Source: an uncultured Collinsella sp.
GTDB taxonomy: Bacteria; Actinomycetota; Coriobacteriia; Coriobacteriales; Coriobacteriaceae
Direction: 5' to 3'
NCBI GenBank assembly: GCA_902495525.1
Contig: CABUXL010000021.1
Span: 1-30,980 of the forward strand
DNA: 30,980 bases
Shown: positions 1-7,753 of the stretch, in pieces
Position numbering within the stretch: position 1 is the first letter of the stretch
Layout of the letters: the number at the start of each line of letters is the position of its first letter
The notes under the pieces: generated by a model
Databases searched by the model: none
What the model was told of the DNA's origin: nothing
Seen by the model: the letters and a program-made list of their open reading frames with translations, nothing else
Program-made: the position numbers and the translations under genes

Positions 1-50
1 CGTCCTCCGATCTCCCGGGGCCGGCCGATCCGGCCCTCAAGGTATCGGGT

Positions 51-88
51 TCCCACATTCATCCGCACATGTGCGGATGAATGTGGGA
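51..88. repeat. 38-bp perfect loopless palindrome
   Basis: The two 19-bp halves, 51-69 and 70-88, are exact reverse complements (TCCCACATTCATCCGCACA and its complement). There is no T-run on either side, so it is not a standard intrinsic terminator. It lies about 100 bp before tRNA-Glu and could be an operator, a cruciform, or the end of an upstream transcript outside the window. No other gene is visible in 1-191. Confidence 0.85.
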
Positions 89-172
89 GGTGTTCGGATA
101 AAGTTGATAATCAAGGGCACCTTTGTGGTGGTTTTTCAGTTTGCCAACGATATGTGAACGGCTAAAAAAGTC

Positions 173-181
173 TGCTATACT
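173..181 (+). promoter_or_regulatory. Extended -10 promoter of tRNA-Glu
   Basis: TGCTATACT is a good extended -10 element (TGN + TATACT at 176-181), ending 10 bases before the mature tRNA. The -35 region is poor (TGTGAA at 153-158 with a 17-bp spacer), as is usual for extended -10 promoters. Assigned by position and motif only. Confidence 0.5.
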
Positions 182-191
182 CTTTCCCGCT

Positions 192-268
192 GTCCCCATC
201 GTCTAGCGGCCAAGGACGCCACCCTTTCAAGGTGGATATCGCGGGTTCGAATCCCGCTGGGGGCACCA
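192..268 (+). tRNA. tRNA-Glu (anticodon TTC)
   Basis: A complete cloverleaf is readable. The acceptor stem pairs 192-198 with 258-264, including one G-T pair. The anticodon stem CCACC/GGTGG (219-223/231-235) encloses a seven-base loop with anticodon TTC at 226-228. The T arm is 241-257 with loop TTCGAAT. The discriminator is A265 and CCA is encoded at 266-268. It decodes GAA/GAG. It is a single gene with its own promoter and terminator. The 3' end is duplicated downstream (440-460), see the repeat entries. Confidence 0.96.
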
Positions 269-349
269 TTTGAATTGAAGAGCCCGTTACCCTCGCGGTA
301 GCGGGCTTTTTGCTACCGATATGCCGGGATTCGAACCCGACAGGGTGCG
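251..349 (+). repeat. Direct repeat copy 1: tRNA-Glu 3' end, terminator, inverted T-arm mimic
   Basis: This 99-bp block runs from inside the T loop of tRNA-Glu through its terminator to a T-arm-like sequence on the opposite strand (323-341, containing GGGATTCGAACCC). It is nearly identical to 440-538. Just beyond it, 357-377 forms a hairpin (GGAAACGC/GCGTTTTCC) in GC-rich sequence. The arrangement fits integration or recombination at the tRNA 3' end, but no integrase is present. Confidence 0.85.
281..312 (+). terminator. Intrinsic terminator of tRNA-Glu
   Basis: An 11-bp stem (AGCCCGTTACC with GGTAGCGGGCT, one G-T pair) and a 5-base loop are followed by TTTTT. It starts 12 bases after the tRNA CCA. 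A second copy with compensated changes (GTTACC/GGTGAC) occurs at 470-500. Confidence 0.85.
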
Positions 350-439
350 AAGCTGAGGAAACGCGCAAGCGTTTTCCAGCGCAGCACGCAAGGAGCGGAG
401 CGACGCAGCGGAAGCGGGCGGCGCCAGCCGCACGCGGAC

Positions 440-538
440 ATCCCGCTGGGGGCACCATTTGAAACTAGAAGCCCGTTACCCCCGCGGTGACGGGCTTTTT
501 GCTACCGATATGCCGGGATTCGAACCCGGCAGGGTGCG
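440..538 (+). repeat. Direct repeat copy 2 of the tRNA-Glu 3' end block
   Basis: Second copy of the 251-349 block, 189 bp downstream. It keeps the last 29 bases of the tRNA including CCA (440-457), a terminator (470-500) and the inverted T-arm mimic (512-530, here a perfect GCCGGG/CCCGGC stem). It lacks the 5' two thirds of a tRNA, so it is a tRNA remnant and not a functional gene. Confidence 0.85.
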
Positions 539-563
539 GATCCCGGCATCATCGCAAGGCCTG

Positions 564-780
564 TGGTCAAAAAATGGCAAATATGAGTACTGTTACCATT
601 TTAGTTACAGAGATTTCATGCCTTCAGAAGGCGATTTAGCCGTCAGGCGTCCTACGGCGGAAAAATTGCAGACGTTTATCGGCTAAGTACTTGGGCATAT
701 GTTGCGTAACACTACATATTTTGCAAATAAATAATGTTACAGGACTTGTGACAGTACTCATATTTGACGTTTTTTGCCCA
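564..780. mobile_element. 217-bp MITE-like element with 33-bp terminal inverted repeats
   Basis: The ends 564-596 and 748-780 are inverted repeats matching at 29 of 33 positions, with the shared block CAAATATGAGTACTGT. The interior is AT-richer than the surroundings and holds no convincing gene. The short ORFs across it have no proper ribosome binding site and run into flanking repeats. The size and ends resemble a non-autonomous transposable element. A paired noncoding RNA or bidirectional terminator is an alternative. I see no clear target-site duplication. Confidence 0.55.
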
Positions 781-835
781 TAGCCCTTTATACCTAGGCA
801 AATCGGCGGCAAAACGGGCTTCAAAGCGTCCTTCG

Positions 836-872
836 CAAACAAAAACCGGGGCCCGCATGATGCGGACCCCGG
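836..872 (-). terminator. Intrinsic terminator of glutamine synthetase gene
   Basis: On the minus strand a strong GC stem (846-872, CCGGGG and CCGCA arms with one internal mismatch) is followed by TTTTTGTTTG (836-845). It lies 32 bases past the stop codon of the gene at 904-2991. Confidence 0.85.
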
Positions 873-903
873 CTCAATACCGTGACGATATGTCAGTTAC
901 GCC

Positions 904-2991
904 CTACACGTAGAACAGGATGTCGTCGTAGGTCGGGACCGGCCAGTAGTCGGCTGCCACGATCTCCTCCATGGCGTCCACGGCGGCACGCAGCGCATCC
1001 ATAGCGGGAACGACCTCGTGCGCGTACACGTTGGCCTGCTCCTGGCCATCGAGGGCCTCAGCCTTCTGATGCACGGCGTCAAGCGCCTTGATGGAGTCGT
1101 TGATGGTGGTGATACCGTTGCAGAGCTTGTTGAGCGTGTTCTGCTCGCACTGCATGGCGGCCTCGGCACCGGCGGCACGAATAGTCTCAAGGCCCTTAGC
1201 GACCTTGGTGGCATAGGCGGTAATGACCGGGCGATAGGTACGACGCGCCTCGCGAACCATCGTGGTGGCCTCGATGTTCATGAGCTTGTTGTACTTCTCG
1301 AGCTTGCAGTCGTAGCGGCACTGAGCCTCGGCCTTGGTCAGGACACCCGTCTCCTCAAAGAGTGCGATGGCCTTATCGGAAACAAAGGCGGGCAGGGCGT
1401 CGGCCGTGGTCTTGTTGTTGGCAAGACCACGCTTCTCGGCCTCAACGGGCCACTCATCGGAGTAGCCGTCACCGGAGAACAGGATGCGCTGGTGGTCGGT
1501 CAGGACCTTCTTGCAGTACTCGAGCGCAGCGTCCTGGAACTCATCCTCGGGCGTACCCTCAAGCGCGTCGGCGAAGGACTTGAGCGACTTGGCCACGGCG
1601 GCATCGAGCACCAGGTTGGAGTCGGAAACGTTCTGCTCGGAGCCGCAGGCACGGAACTCAAACTTGTTGCCGGTGAAGGCGAACGGGGAGGTGCGGTTGC
1701 GGTCGGTGTTGTCCTGCATCAGTTTGGGCAGGGTATCGGCGCCCAGGTCGAGCACGCCGCGCGTGGCATGGACGGAAGCCTTGCCATCGATGATCTTCTC
1801 GACGACCTCGGTAAGCTGGTCGCCCAGGAAGATGGACATAATCGCCGGAGGAGCCTCGTTGGCGCCCAGACGATGATCGTTGCCGGCCGAGGCAACGGAG
1901 GCACGCAGAAGCTCCTGATAGTTATCGACGGCCTCGATCACCGCGGTGAGGAAGACGATGAACTGCAGGTTGTCGAGCGGGGTGTCGCCCGGGTCGAGCA
2001 GATTCTCGGACTCGGTGCCAAGCGACCAGTTGTTGTGCTTGCCCGAACCGTTGATGCCCTCAAAGGGCTTCTCGTGCAGCAGGCAGACCAAGTCGTGGCG
2101 GGAGGCGATGAGCTTCATCTTCTCCATCATGACCAGATTCTGGTCGATGGCCTCGTTGACCTCGCCATAGACCGGCGCGAGCTCATGCTGGCAGGGAGCA
2201 ACCTCGTTGTGCTTGGTCTTGGCGGGAATGCCAAGCGCCCACAGCTCATCGTCCAGGTCCTTCATATAGGCCGAGACGGTGGGGCGGATAGCGCCAAAGT
2301 AGTGCTCCTCGAGCTCCTGGCCCTTGCAGGGAGCAGCACCAAAGAGGGTGCGGCCGGTGATGACCAGGTCCTTGCGCTTGCGGTAAGCGTCCTTCTTGAT
2401 CAGGAAGTACTCCTGCTCGTCGCCCACGGAAGGAACAACCTTCTTGGGGGTCTTGCCAAACAGCGCCAAAACGCGCTTGGACTCACGCGAGAGTGCGGTC
2501 ATGGAGCGCAGCAGCGGGGTCTTCTTGTCCAGGGCCTCGCCCGTGTAGGAGCAGAAAGCCGTGGGGATGCACAGGACGTCGTCCTTGATAAAGGCGGGGC
2601 TAGTGGGGTCCCAGGCGGTGTAGCCACGGGCCTCGAAGGTAGCACGCAGGCCGCCGTTGGGGAAGCTCGAGGCATCGGGCTCGCCCTGGATGAGGTTCTT
2701 GCCCGTAAACTTGGTAATGGCGGTGCCGTCGTGGTTGGGCTCGAGGAAGCTGTCGTGCTTCTCGGAAGTAATGCCCGAAAGAGGCTGGAACCAGTGCGCA
2801 TAGTGCGTCGCGCCCTTGGAGATGGCCCAGACCTTCATGGCATGGGCAACGGCGTTGGCCACATCCAGGTCGAGCGGCTCACCGCCCTCGAGGGTTGCAG
2901 CAAGGCGCTTCCAAATGTCCTTGGGGAGGTAGTCCTTCATGACTTCCTCAGAGAACACCATGGTCCCGAAGCGGTCAGTAAGTTCGGCCAT
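904..2991 (-). CDS. glnN: Glutamine synthetase, type III (GlnN-like)
   Basis: It makes glutamine from glutamate, ammonia and ATP in the cytoplasm, the main ammonia-assimilation step. The 695-residue length fits type III synthetases (about 700), not type I or II. Visible family sequence includes HDSFLEPNHDGTAITKF, FPNGGLRATFEARGYT, KHNEVAPCQHELAP (substrate/metal site), EKPFEGINGSGKHNNWSLG (ATP region) and ANEAPPAIMSIFLG. I chose the ATG at 2989-2991 because AAGGGAG lies 7 bases upstream. An in-frame start at 3054 would add 21 residues but has no ribosome site. It is monocistronic with its own terminator and a GlnR-like dyad upstream. A long ORF on the opposite strand is a codon-bias shadow. 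Confidence 0.95.
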   Translation of the reverse strand: MAELTDRFGTMVFSEEVMKDYLPKDIWKRLAATLEGGEPLDLDVANAVAHAMKVWAISKGATHYAHWFQPLSGITSEKHDSFLEPNHDGTAITKFTGKNLIQGEPDASSFPNGGLRATFEARGYTAWDPTSPAFIKDDVLCIPTAFCSYTGEALDKKTPLLRSMTALSRESKRVLALFGKTPKKVVPSVGDEQEYFLIKKDAYRKRKDLVITGRTLFGAAPCKGQELEEHYFGAIRPTVSAYMKDLDDELWALGIPAKTKHNEVAPCQHELAPVYGEVNEAIDQNLVMMEKMKLIASRHDLVCLLHEKPFEGINGSGKHNNWSLGTESENLLDPGDTPLDNLQFIVFLTAVIEAVDNYQELLRASVASAGNDHRLGANEAPPAIMSIFLGDQLTEVVEKIIDGKASVHATRGVLDLGADTLPKLMQDNTDRNRTSPFAFTGNKFEFRACGSEQNVSDSNLVLDAAVAKSLKSFADALEGTPEDEFQDAALEYCKKVLTDHQRILFSGDGYSDEWPVEAEKRGLANNKTTADALPAFVSDKAIALFEETGVLTKAEAQCRYDCKLEKYNKLMNIEATTMVREARRTYRPVITAYATKVAKGLETIRAAGAEAAMQCEQNTLNKLCNGITTINDSIKALDAVHQKAEALDGQEQANVYAHEVVPAMDALRAAVDAMEEIVAADYWPVPTYDDILFYV

Positions 2992-3070
2992 ACGGAACTC
3001 CCTTCGTATCGGCACCGCGTGAGAAGCGGTGTTGATTACTAACGAACGAGTCATAGCTTAGACTCGCCGT

Positions 3071-3108
3071 GTTTCCGCAACATTACCGTTATGTTGCTGT
3101 CGCGAAAC
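3071..3108. promoter_or_regulatory. GlnR-like dyad operator upstream of glutamine synthetase
   Basis: Four pentamers are spaced exactly 11 bp apart: GTTTC (3071-3075), ATTAC (3082-3086), GTTGC (3093-3097) and GAAAC (3104-3108). Read from either strand this resembles the actinobacterial GlnR box (GTnAC-n6-GAAAC), once in each orientation. It is 80-117 bases before the start codon. Function is inferred from motif and location. Confidence 0.45.
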
Positions 3109-3211
3109 CAATCAATGAGGTTACCGCATCGCGGCGGCGTTGCCACCCTCAACAGCCAATCAACTGCATAAATTGCAGACCTCCCCGCACAGTTTACGGG
3201 TAGCTCATTTG

Positions 3212-3267
3212 CCACGGGCTATAAAGACTGGTATTTGATGCGAAATACCAGTCTTTATAGCCCGTGG
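3212..3267. repeat. 25-bp perfect inverted repeat, 6-base loop, between divergent genes
   Basis: Arms 3212-3236 and 3243-3267 are exact complements and enclose GATGCG. The arms contain CTATAAAG and CTTTATAG. It sits between the divergent glutamine synthetase and metF genes, about 150 bp before metF, without a T-run. It could be a regulatory site or a small mobile repeat. The remaining 3109-3211 holds only a small dyad (CTGCA/TGCAG) at 3163-3177. Confidence 0.8.
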
Positions 3268-3416
3268 AAAAATTAGCCGCTCTGTTATAGGCAATGCCGA
3301 TAGCAAGGCATCTTTGATTGGTATCCCCAAATAGCGAGTGAAACTCCGCCGTGACACAGTGGTGCTGTAGAATCCTTACAACACATCACACTATTACGTA
3401 TCTAGAGGAGCACGAT

Positions 3417-4289
3417 ATGCGCGTCGACGAGGTTTTTAAGCAGGCAGCATCCCAGGGCACCGCGCCCATTTCGTTTGAGATGTTCCCGCCCAAGGGCGAG
3501 CTCACCCTCGACACGGCTCGCGAAGTGGCAGGCAATCTGTGCAAGCTTTCGCCGAGCTTTGTCTCGGTCACCTGCTCGGCCGGCGGCTCGGGCAACGGTG
3601 CCGCCACCGCCCCCATCGCGCATATGATTTCGAGCGAATTCGACACGCCCTCGGTGGCACACCTTACCTGCGTGGGCCGCTCGCATGCCGATATCGCCGC
3701 CAAGATCGACGAGTATCGCACCGCCGGCGTGGAAAACATCCTGGCCCTGCGCGGCGATCTCCCCGCCGGCGCGACCGAGGACGACAAGCCCGCCTCGGAC
3801 TACGCCTACGCCCGCGACCTCATCCCCGAGCTCGTCGACGCCGGCTTTTGCGTGGGCGCCGCAGCCTACCCCGAGGGCCACATTGCCTGTGAGGATCTCA
3901 ACCTCTCGGTCGAACACCTCAAGCAAAAACAGGACGCCGGCGCGAGCTTCTTTGTGACGCAGCTCTTCTTTGATAACGAGTGCTTCTACCGTTTTCGCGA
4001 GCTTGCCGACAAGGTCGGCATCACCGTGCCCATTACCGCGGGCATCATGCCGTTTATGGGCAAGTCACAGATCAGCCGCATGGTCTTTATGTGCGGCGCG
4101 TCGCTGCCCTCCCCCGTCATCAAGATTCTCGCCAAGTACGAGAATGACCCCGAGAGCCTGCAGGCAGCTGGTGTAGATTATGCAGCCCGCCAGCTTTGCG
4201 ACCTCAAGGAGCACGGCGCCGACGGCCTGCACCTGTACACTATGAACCGTCCTGCGATCGCCGCGACCATTATGGAGCGCCTGGGGTAA
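3417..4289 (+). CDS. metF: 5,10-methylenetetrahydrofolate reductase
   Basis: A flavin enzyme that reduces 5,10-methylene-THF to 5-methyl-THF, the methyl donor for methionine synthase. The product is 290 residues, the normal bacterial MetF size. The N-terminal SFEMFPPK carries the catalytic Glu (E21). LTCVGRSHADI, ILALRGDLP and FFVTQLFFD are typical of the TIM-barrel family. The ATG at 3417 is chosen because GAGGAG ends 6 bases before it. A longer frame from 3351 has no ribosome site. Its stop overlaps the next start (TAATG at 4287-4291), so the next gene is translationally coupled. It is first in a three-gene methionine operon. Confidence 0.95.
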   Translation: MRVDEVFKQAASQGTAPISFEMFPPKGELTLDTAREVAGNLCKLSPSFVSVTCSAGGSGNGAATAPIAHMISSEFDTPSVAHLTCVGRSHADIAAKIDEYRTAGVENILALRGDLPAGATEDDKPASDYAYARDLIPELVDAGFCVGAAAYPEGHIACEDLNLSVEHLKQKQDAGASFFVTQLFFDNECFYRFRELADKVGITVPITAGIMPFMGKSQISRMVFMCGASLPSPVIKILAKYENDPESLQAAGVDYAARQLCDLKEHGADGLHLYTMNRPAIAATIMERLG

Positions 4290-5077
4290 TGGAAAAACCG
4301 CACATCGATACAATCGCTGTCGAAGTGCCGGCCGACCTTGCGTCGCCGGCGCTTTACCGTGTCGATGCTGCGCACCATCCCCGTGTCGACCGTGCCGAGA
4401 TGCTGCGGTATCTGGGTTACGGCGGCCAGCAGATTGAGCCCGAGCTGTCGCAGCGTATTGAGCTTGTCGTTGAACGTCTTGAATTGGACATTGAGCCCCG
4501 TGGCGTGCGCCGCGTGTTTGCCGTCGATGCCACGGGTGTGGACGAGCAGGGAGAACCTTGCATTCGCCTGGTCGGCACCAACGTTGAACTGCGCGGTCGC
4601 GATATCTATCGACATCTCAAAGACGCCCGCTTTGCCGCACTCATGGCATGCACCCTCGGCATGGATGCTGAGCGCCGTCTGCGCACCACGGGAGCCCAAC
4701 ATCCCCTGGAGGGCGCCGTGCTCGACGCCGCGTGCTCCGCTTACGTGGAAGCCGCCGTTGAGCAAATGGACCAGCAGGTCAAGACGGACGCCGCCGTTCA
4801 TGGGCTCGCCGGCAACTGGCGCTTTAGTCCCGGCTACGGCGACTGCCCGCTCTCGGCCCAGCGCTCGATCGTCAATGCGCTCAACGCCACGCGGCTCATC
4901 GGCCTGACCGTCACGCCCACCAGCCTGCTCATGCCCACCAAAAGCGTGACCGCGGTGATCGGCCTGTTCGACGGCGAAGTCCACGACGCCCAGAGCCGCC
5001 CCACCTGCAATATCTGCCGCATGCGCGAGAACTGCCGCTTCCGTGCCGCCCACACCACCTGCTATTCCAGCCATTAG
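4289..5077 (+). CDS. Stand-alone B12-dependent methionine synthase activation domain protein
   Basis: A 262-residue protein matching the C-terminal reactivation domain of MetH, which binds SAM and remethylates the cobalamin after it oxidises. The hallmark RFSPGYGDCPLSAQ is present near residue 177. The C-terminus carries a Cys-rich tail (CNICRMRENCRF, then TTCY) seen in stand-alone versions, possibly a metal or cluster site. In E. coli this domain is fused to MetH, but here it is a separate gene just before metH. The start overlaps the metF stop by one base. The gap to metH is 9 bases. Reactivation also needs an electron donor such as flavodoxin, which is not in this window. Confidence 0.85.
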   Translation: MEKPHIDTIAVEVPADLASPALYRVDAAHHPRVDRAEMLRYLGYGGQQIEPELSQRIELVVERLELDIEPRGVRRVFAVDATGVDEQGEPCIRLVGTNVELRGRDIYRHLKDARFAALMACTLGMDAERRLRTTGAQHPLEGAVLDAACSAYVEAAVEQMDQQVKTDAAVHGLAGNWRFSPGYGDCPLSAQRSIVNALNATRLIGLTVTPTSLLMPTKSVTAVIGLFDGEVHDAQSRPTCNICRMRENCRFRAAHTTCYSSH

Positions 5078-5086
5078 GAGCCCCCG

Positions 5087-7645
5087 ATGTTTACTCCGCT
5101 TATCACTCATGATTCTGACGGCACTGCATTGGCGGCACCCGTTGATGCCGCACGTCGCAACGGTGCCACGTACAAGACGCGCACGATCGACGATCTGCGC
5201 ATTAAGAACGATCGCCTGCGCGCCGCCATCGAGGGCACGGGGCACCTGCTGTTCGACGGCGGCATGGGCACCATGTTGCAGGCCGCTGGCATGAAGGCGG
5301 GTGCCCTGCCCGAGCTGCTCAACTTTGAGGAACCCCAGGTCATTACCGACATTCAGCGCCAGTACGTCGAGGCCGGCTGCGACGTGATTACCGCCAATAC
5401 CTTTGGCGCCAATGCCCACAAGCTCGACGGCGCCGCCACCGTGGCAGACGTCTTTGCCGCGGCCGTCGCCTGTGCCCGCGAGGCCGGCGCCCGCTACGTC
5501 GCCGGTGACATCGGCCCCATCGGCGCACTGCTTCGTCCCTTGGGTACCCTCAGCTTCGACGAGGCCTATGACCTCTTTGCCGAGGAGGTGCGCGCCGGCG
5601 TCGCCGCGGGTGTGGACCTCTTTATTATCGAGACCATGACCGACCTGGCCGAGATCAAGGCGGCCGTCCTCGCCTGCCGCGAAAACTCCGACCTGCCCGT
5701 CTTTGCCACCATGACCTTCGAGGAAGACGGTCGCACCTTCCTGGGAACGAGTCCCGAGGTGGCCGCCATCACGCTCGACGCTATCGGCGCCGACGTTTTG
5801 GGCATCAACTGCAGCCAGGGACCGGCCGAGCTCCGAGGACTCGCCGCACGTATGCTCACCGTTACCGACAAGCCTATTATGGTGCAGGCCAACGCAGGAC
5901 TGCCCCACGTGGACGACGACGGCAACACCGTCTTTGATATCCAGGCACCCGAGTACGCCGAGGCCGTCGCCGGCATGATCGCCGACGGCGTGAGCGTCGT
6001 GGGCGGCTGCTGCGGCACCACGCCGGCGCACATGGCGGCCTTGCGCACGCTTATCGACAACCACACGCCCAGCCCGCGCCGCCGCAAGCCCAGCATGTCG
6101 GTCACGAGCGCCCAAACGGTCGTGGACCTTCCCTGCGACGGCCACAAGATCGCCGTCATCGGCGAGCGCATCAACCCCACCGGCAAAAAGCGCCTGCAGC
6201 AGGCCCTGCGCGACGGCGACCTGGACTACGTTGTGAGCCAGGGCATCAGCCAGCAGGAACAGGGCGCCGACATCTTGGACGTTAACGTGGGCCTGCCCGA
6301 GATCGACGAGGTCAAGATCATCCAACAGGCGACCGAACAGCTCCAGGGCTCCACGCTCCTGCCGCTGCAGATCGACTCCACCGACCCCGCAGCCGTCGAG
6401 GCCGCCGTGCGCCGCTACGCCGGCAAGCCCATCATCAACTCGGTCAATGGCAAGCAGCAGATCATGGATGAGATCTTTCCGCTGGTCGCCCACTACGGCA
6501 CCAACGTTGTCGGCCTTACGCTCGACGAAGGCGGCATCCCCGATACCGCCGAGGCTCGCTTCGCCATCGCCGAGCGCATCGTGGCCGAGGCCGCCCGCTA
6601 TGGCATCGGACCGGATCGCATCCTCATCGACTGCCTGGTCATGACCGCCTCGACCAATCAACGCCAGGCCGAGCAAATCCTGCGCGCCATGTCCCTGTGC
6701 AAGGAGCGCCTGGGCGTCAAATGCGCGCTCGGCGTGTCAAACATCAGCTTTGGCCTGCCTGCCCGCCCGCTGCTGGGCTCGGTCTTTTTGGCCGCCGCCT
6801 TCGGCGCGGGCCTGGACGCCCCCATCATGAACCCGGGTTCCAAGCGCTTTATGGATACCGTCTACAGCTATCGCGTCCTGAGCGTTGAGGACGAGGGCTC
6901 GACCGGATACATCGAGCGCTACGCCGGCTGGACCGATCCGTACAAGATCGCCGCAAACCCGGCAGCGGCTCAGGCCGCATCGAGTGATGCCGCGCCTGCT
7001 GCTGGCACCGCCGGCACTGACGGCAGCGACGACCCGATTCGTCGAATGGTCGTCTCGGGCCGCAAAGGCGAGATCGCTGCCGAGACCGAGCGTCTGCTGA
7101 CAGACCACGACGCTATGGACCTCATCAACAATCACTTTATCCCCGCCCTCGACGAGGTGGGCGTCCTCTTTGACCAGGGCAAGTTCTTCCTACCGCAGCT
7201 CATGGCCTCGGCCGAGGCCGCACGCGTGGGCTTCGACACCATCAAGCGCCTGATGCCCGCCGGCGAGATCGCCGACAAGGGCAAGATCTGCGTGGCCACC
7301 GTCAAGGGCGACATCCACGATATTGGCAAGAACATCGTCAAGATGTTGCTCGATAACTACGGCTACACCGTCTTTGACCTAGGCCGCGACGTCGACCCGC
7401 AAGAGGTGCTCAAGACCGTGCAGGAGCGTGACATTAAGCTCGTCGGCCTCTCGGCGCTTATGACTACCACGGTCGTCGCCATGGAGGAGACCATCAAGCT
7501 GCTTCATGCCGAGGTGCCGGGCGTCAAGATCATCGTAGGCGGCGCCGTACTCACCCCCGAATACGCCAAACAGATTGGCGCTGACTACTACGCCAAGGAC
7601 GCCGCCGAGAGCGCGCGCATCGCCGAAGAGGTCTTTGGGCAGTAA
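5087..7645 (+). CDS. metH: B12-dependent methionine synthase lacking the activation domain
   Basis: It transfers the methyl group of 5-methyl-THF to homocysteine through cobalamin. At 852 residues it lacks the roughly 350-residue C-terminal domain of E. coli MetH, which is supplied by the preceding gene. The order is: homocysteine-binding barrel (about 50-335) with zinc ligands C242 (GINCSQGP) and C308/C309 (GGCCGTTP); pterin-binding barrel (about 360-615, starting VIGERINPTGKK); an Ala/Gly-rich linker near 635-650; a cap; and the cobalamin domain with DIHDIGKN (742-749, H744 as lower ligand). AGGAG lies 6 bases before the ATG. Nothing looks broken. Confidence 0.95.
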   Translation: MFTPLITHDSDGTALAAPVDAARRNGATYKTRTIDDLRIKNDRLRAAIEGTGHLLFDGGMGTMLQAAGMKAGALPELLNFEEPQVITDIQRQYVEAGCDVITANTFGANAHKLDGAATVADVFAAAVACAREAGARYVAGDIGPIGALLRPLGTLSFDEAYDLFAEEVRAGVAAGVDLFIIETMTDLAEIKAAVLACRENSDLPVFATMTFEEDGRTFLGTSPEVAAITLDAIGADVLGINCSQGPAELRGLAARMLTVTDKPIMVQANAGLPHVDDDGNTVFDIQAPEYAEAVAGMIADGVSVVGGCCGTTPAHMAALRTLIDNHTPSPRRRKPSMSVTSAQTVVDLPCDGHKIAVIGERINPTGKKRLQQALRDGDLDYVVSQGISQQEQGADILDVNVGLPEIDEVKIIQQATEQLQGSTLLPLQIDSTDPAAVEAAVRRYAGKPIINSVNGKQQIMDEIFPLVAHYGTNVVGLTLDEGGIPDTAEARFAIAERIVAEAARYGIGPDRILIDCLVMTASTNQRQAEQILRAMSLCKERLGVKCALGVSNISFGLPARPLLGSVFLAAAFGAGLDAPIMNPGSKRFMDTVYSYRVLSVEDEGSTGYIERYAGWTDPYKIAANPAAAQAASSDAAPAAGTAGTDGSDDPIRRMVVSGRKGEIAAETERLLTDHDAMDLINNHFIPALDEVGVLFDQGKFFLPQLMASAEAARVGFDTIKRLMPAGEIADKGKICVATVKGDIHDIGKNIVKMLLDNYGYTVFDLGRDVDPQEVLKTVQERDIKLVGLSALMTTTVVAMEETIKLLHAEVPGVKIIVGGAVLTPEYAKQIGADYYAKDAAESARIAEEVFGQ

Positions 7646-7670
7646 CACAACGGAAACAACCGAGCACCAA

Positions 7671-7708
7671 AACGTGCCGCATGCGCCACTTGGCACGTGC
7701 GGCACGTT
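7671..7708. promoter_or_regulatory. Inverted repeat upstream of the UPF0210 gene
   Basis: The 11-bp arms AACGTGCCGCA (7671-7681) and TGCGGCACGTT (7698-7708) are exact complements around a 16-base loop. The right arm runs into TAGAAT (7708-7713), a possible -10 box. It may be an operator over the promoter of the next gene or a weak terminator for the met operon. No T-run follows. Confidence 0.4.
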
Positions 7709-7753
7709 AGAATAGACAAGACTATGCTCGTTTTGGCAGATAGGAGCGCAAGG

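Noticed and set aside
162..686. Small proteins over tRNA-Glu and the repeat (for example VPPAGFEPAIS-type sequence)
   Set aside because: This is the well-known false translation of tRNA sequence. The DNA is tRNA, terminator and repeat.
1018..3042. 674-residue open frame on the plus strand opposite glutamine synthetase
   Set aside because: It is an antisense shadow caused by G/C third positions. No ribosome site, low-complexity Val/Leu/Gly sequence, and the opposite strand encodes a clear enzyme.
3268..3416. SAM or cobalamin riboswitch before metF
   Set aside because: I looked for S-box and B12-box features in the leader and found none, only a small ATGCC/GGCAT hairpin.
4178..6676. 832-residue open frame on the minus strand opposite the methionine operon
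   Set aside because: Same codon-bias effect. The plus strand encodes three well-matched enzymes with good ribosome sites.
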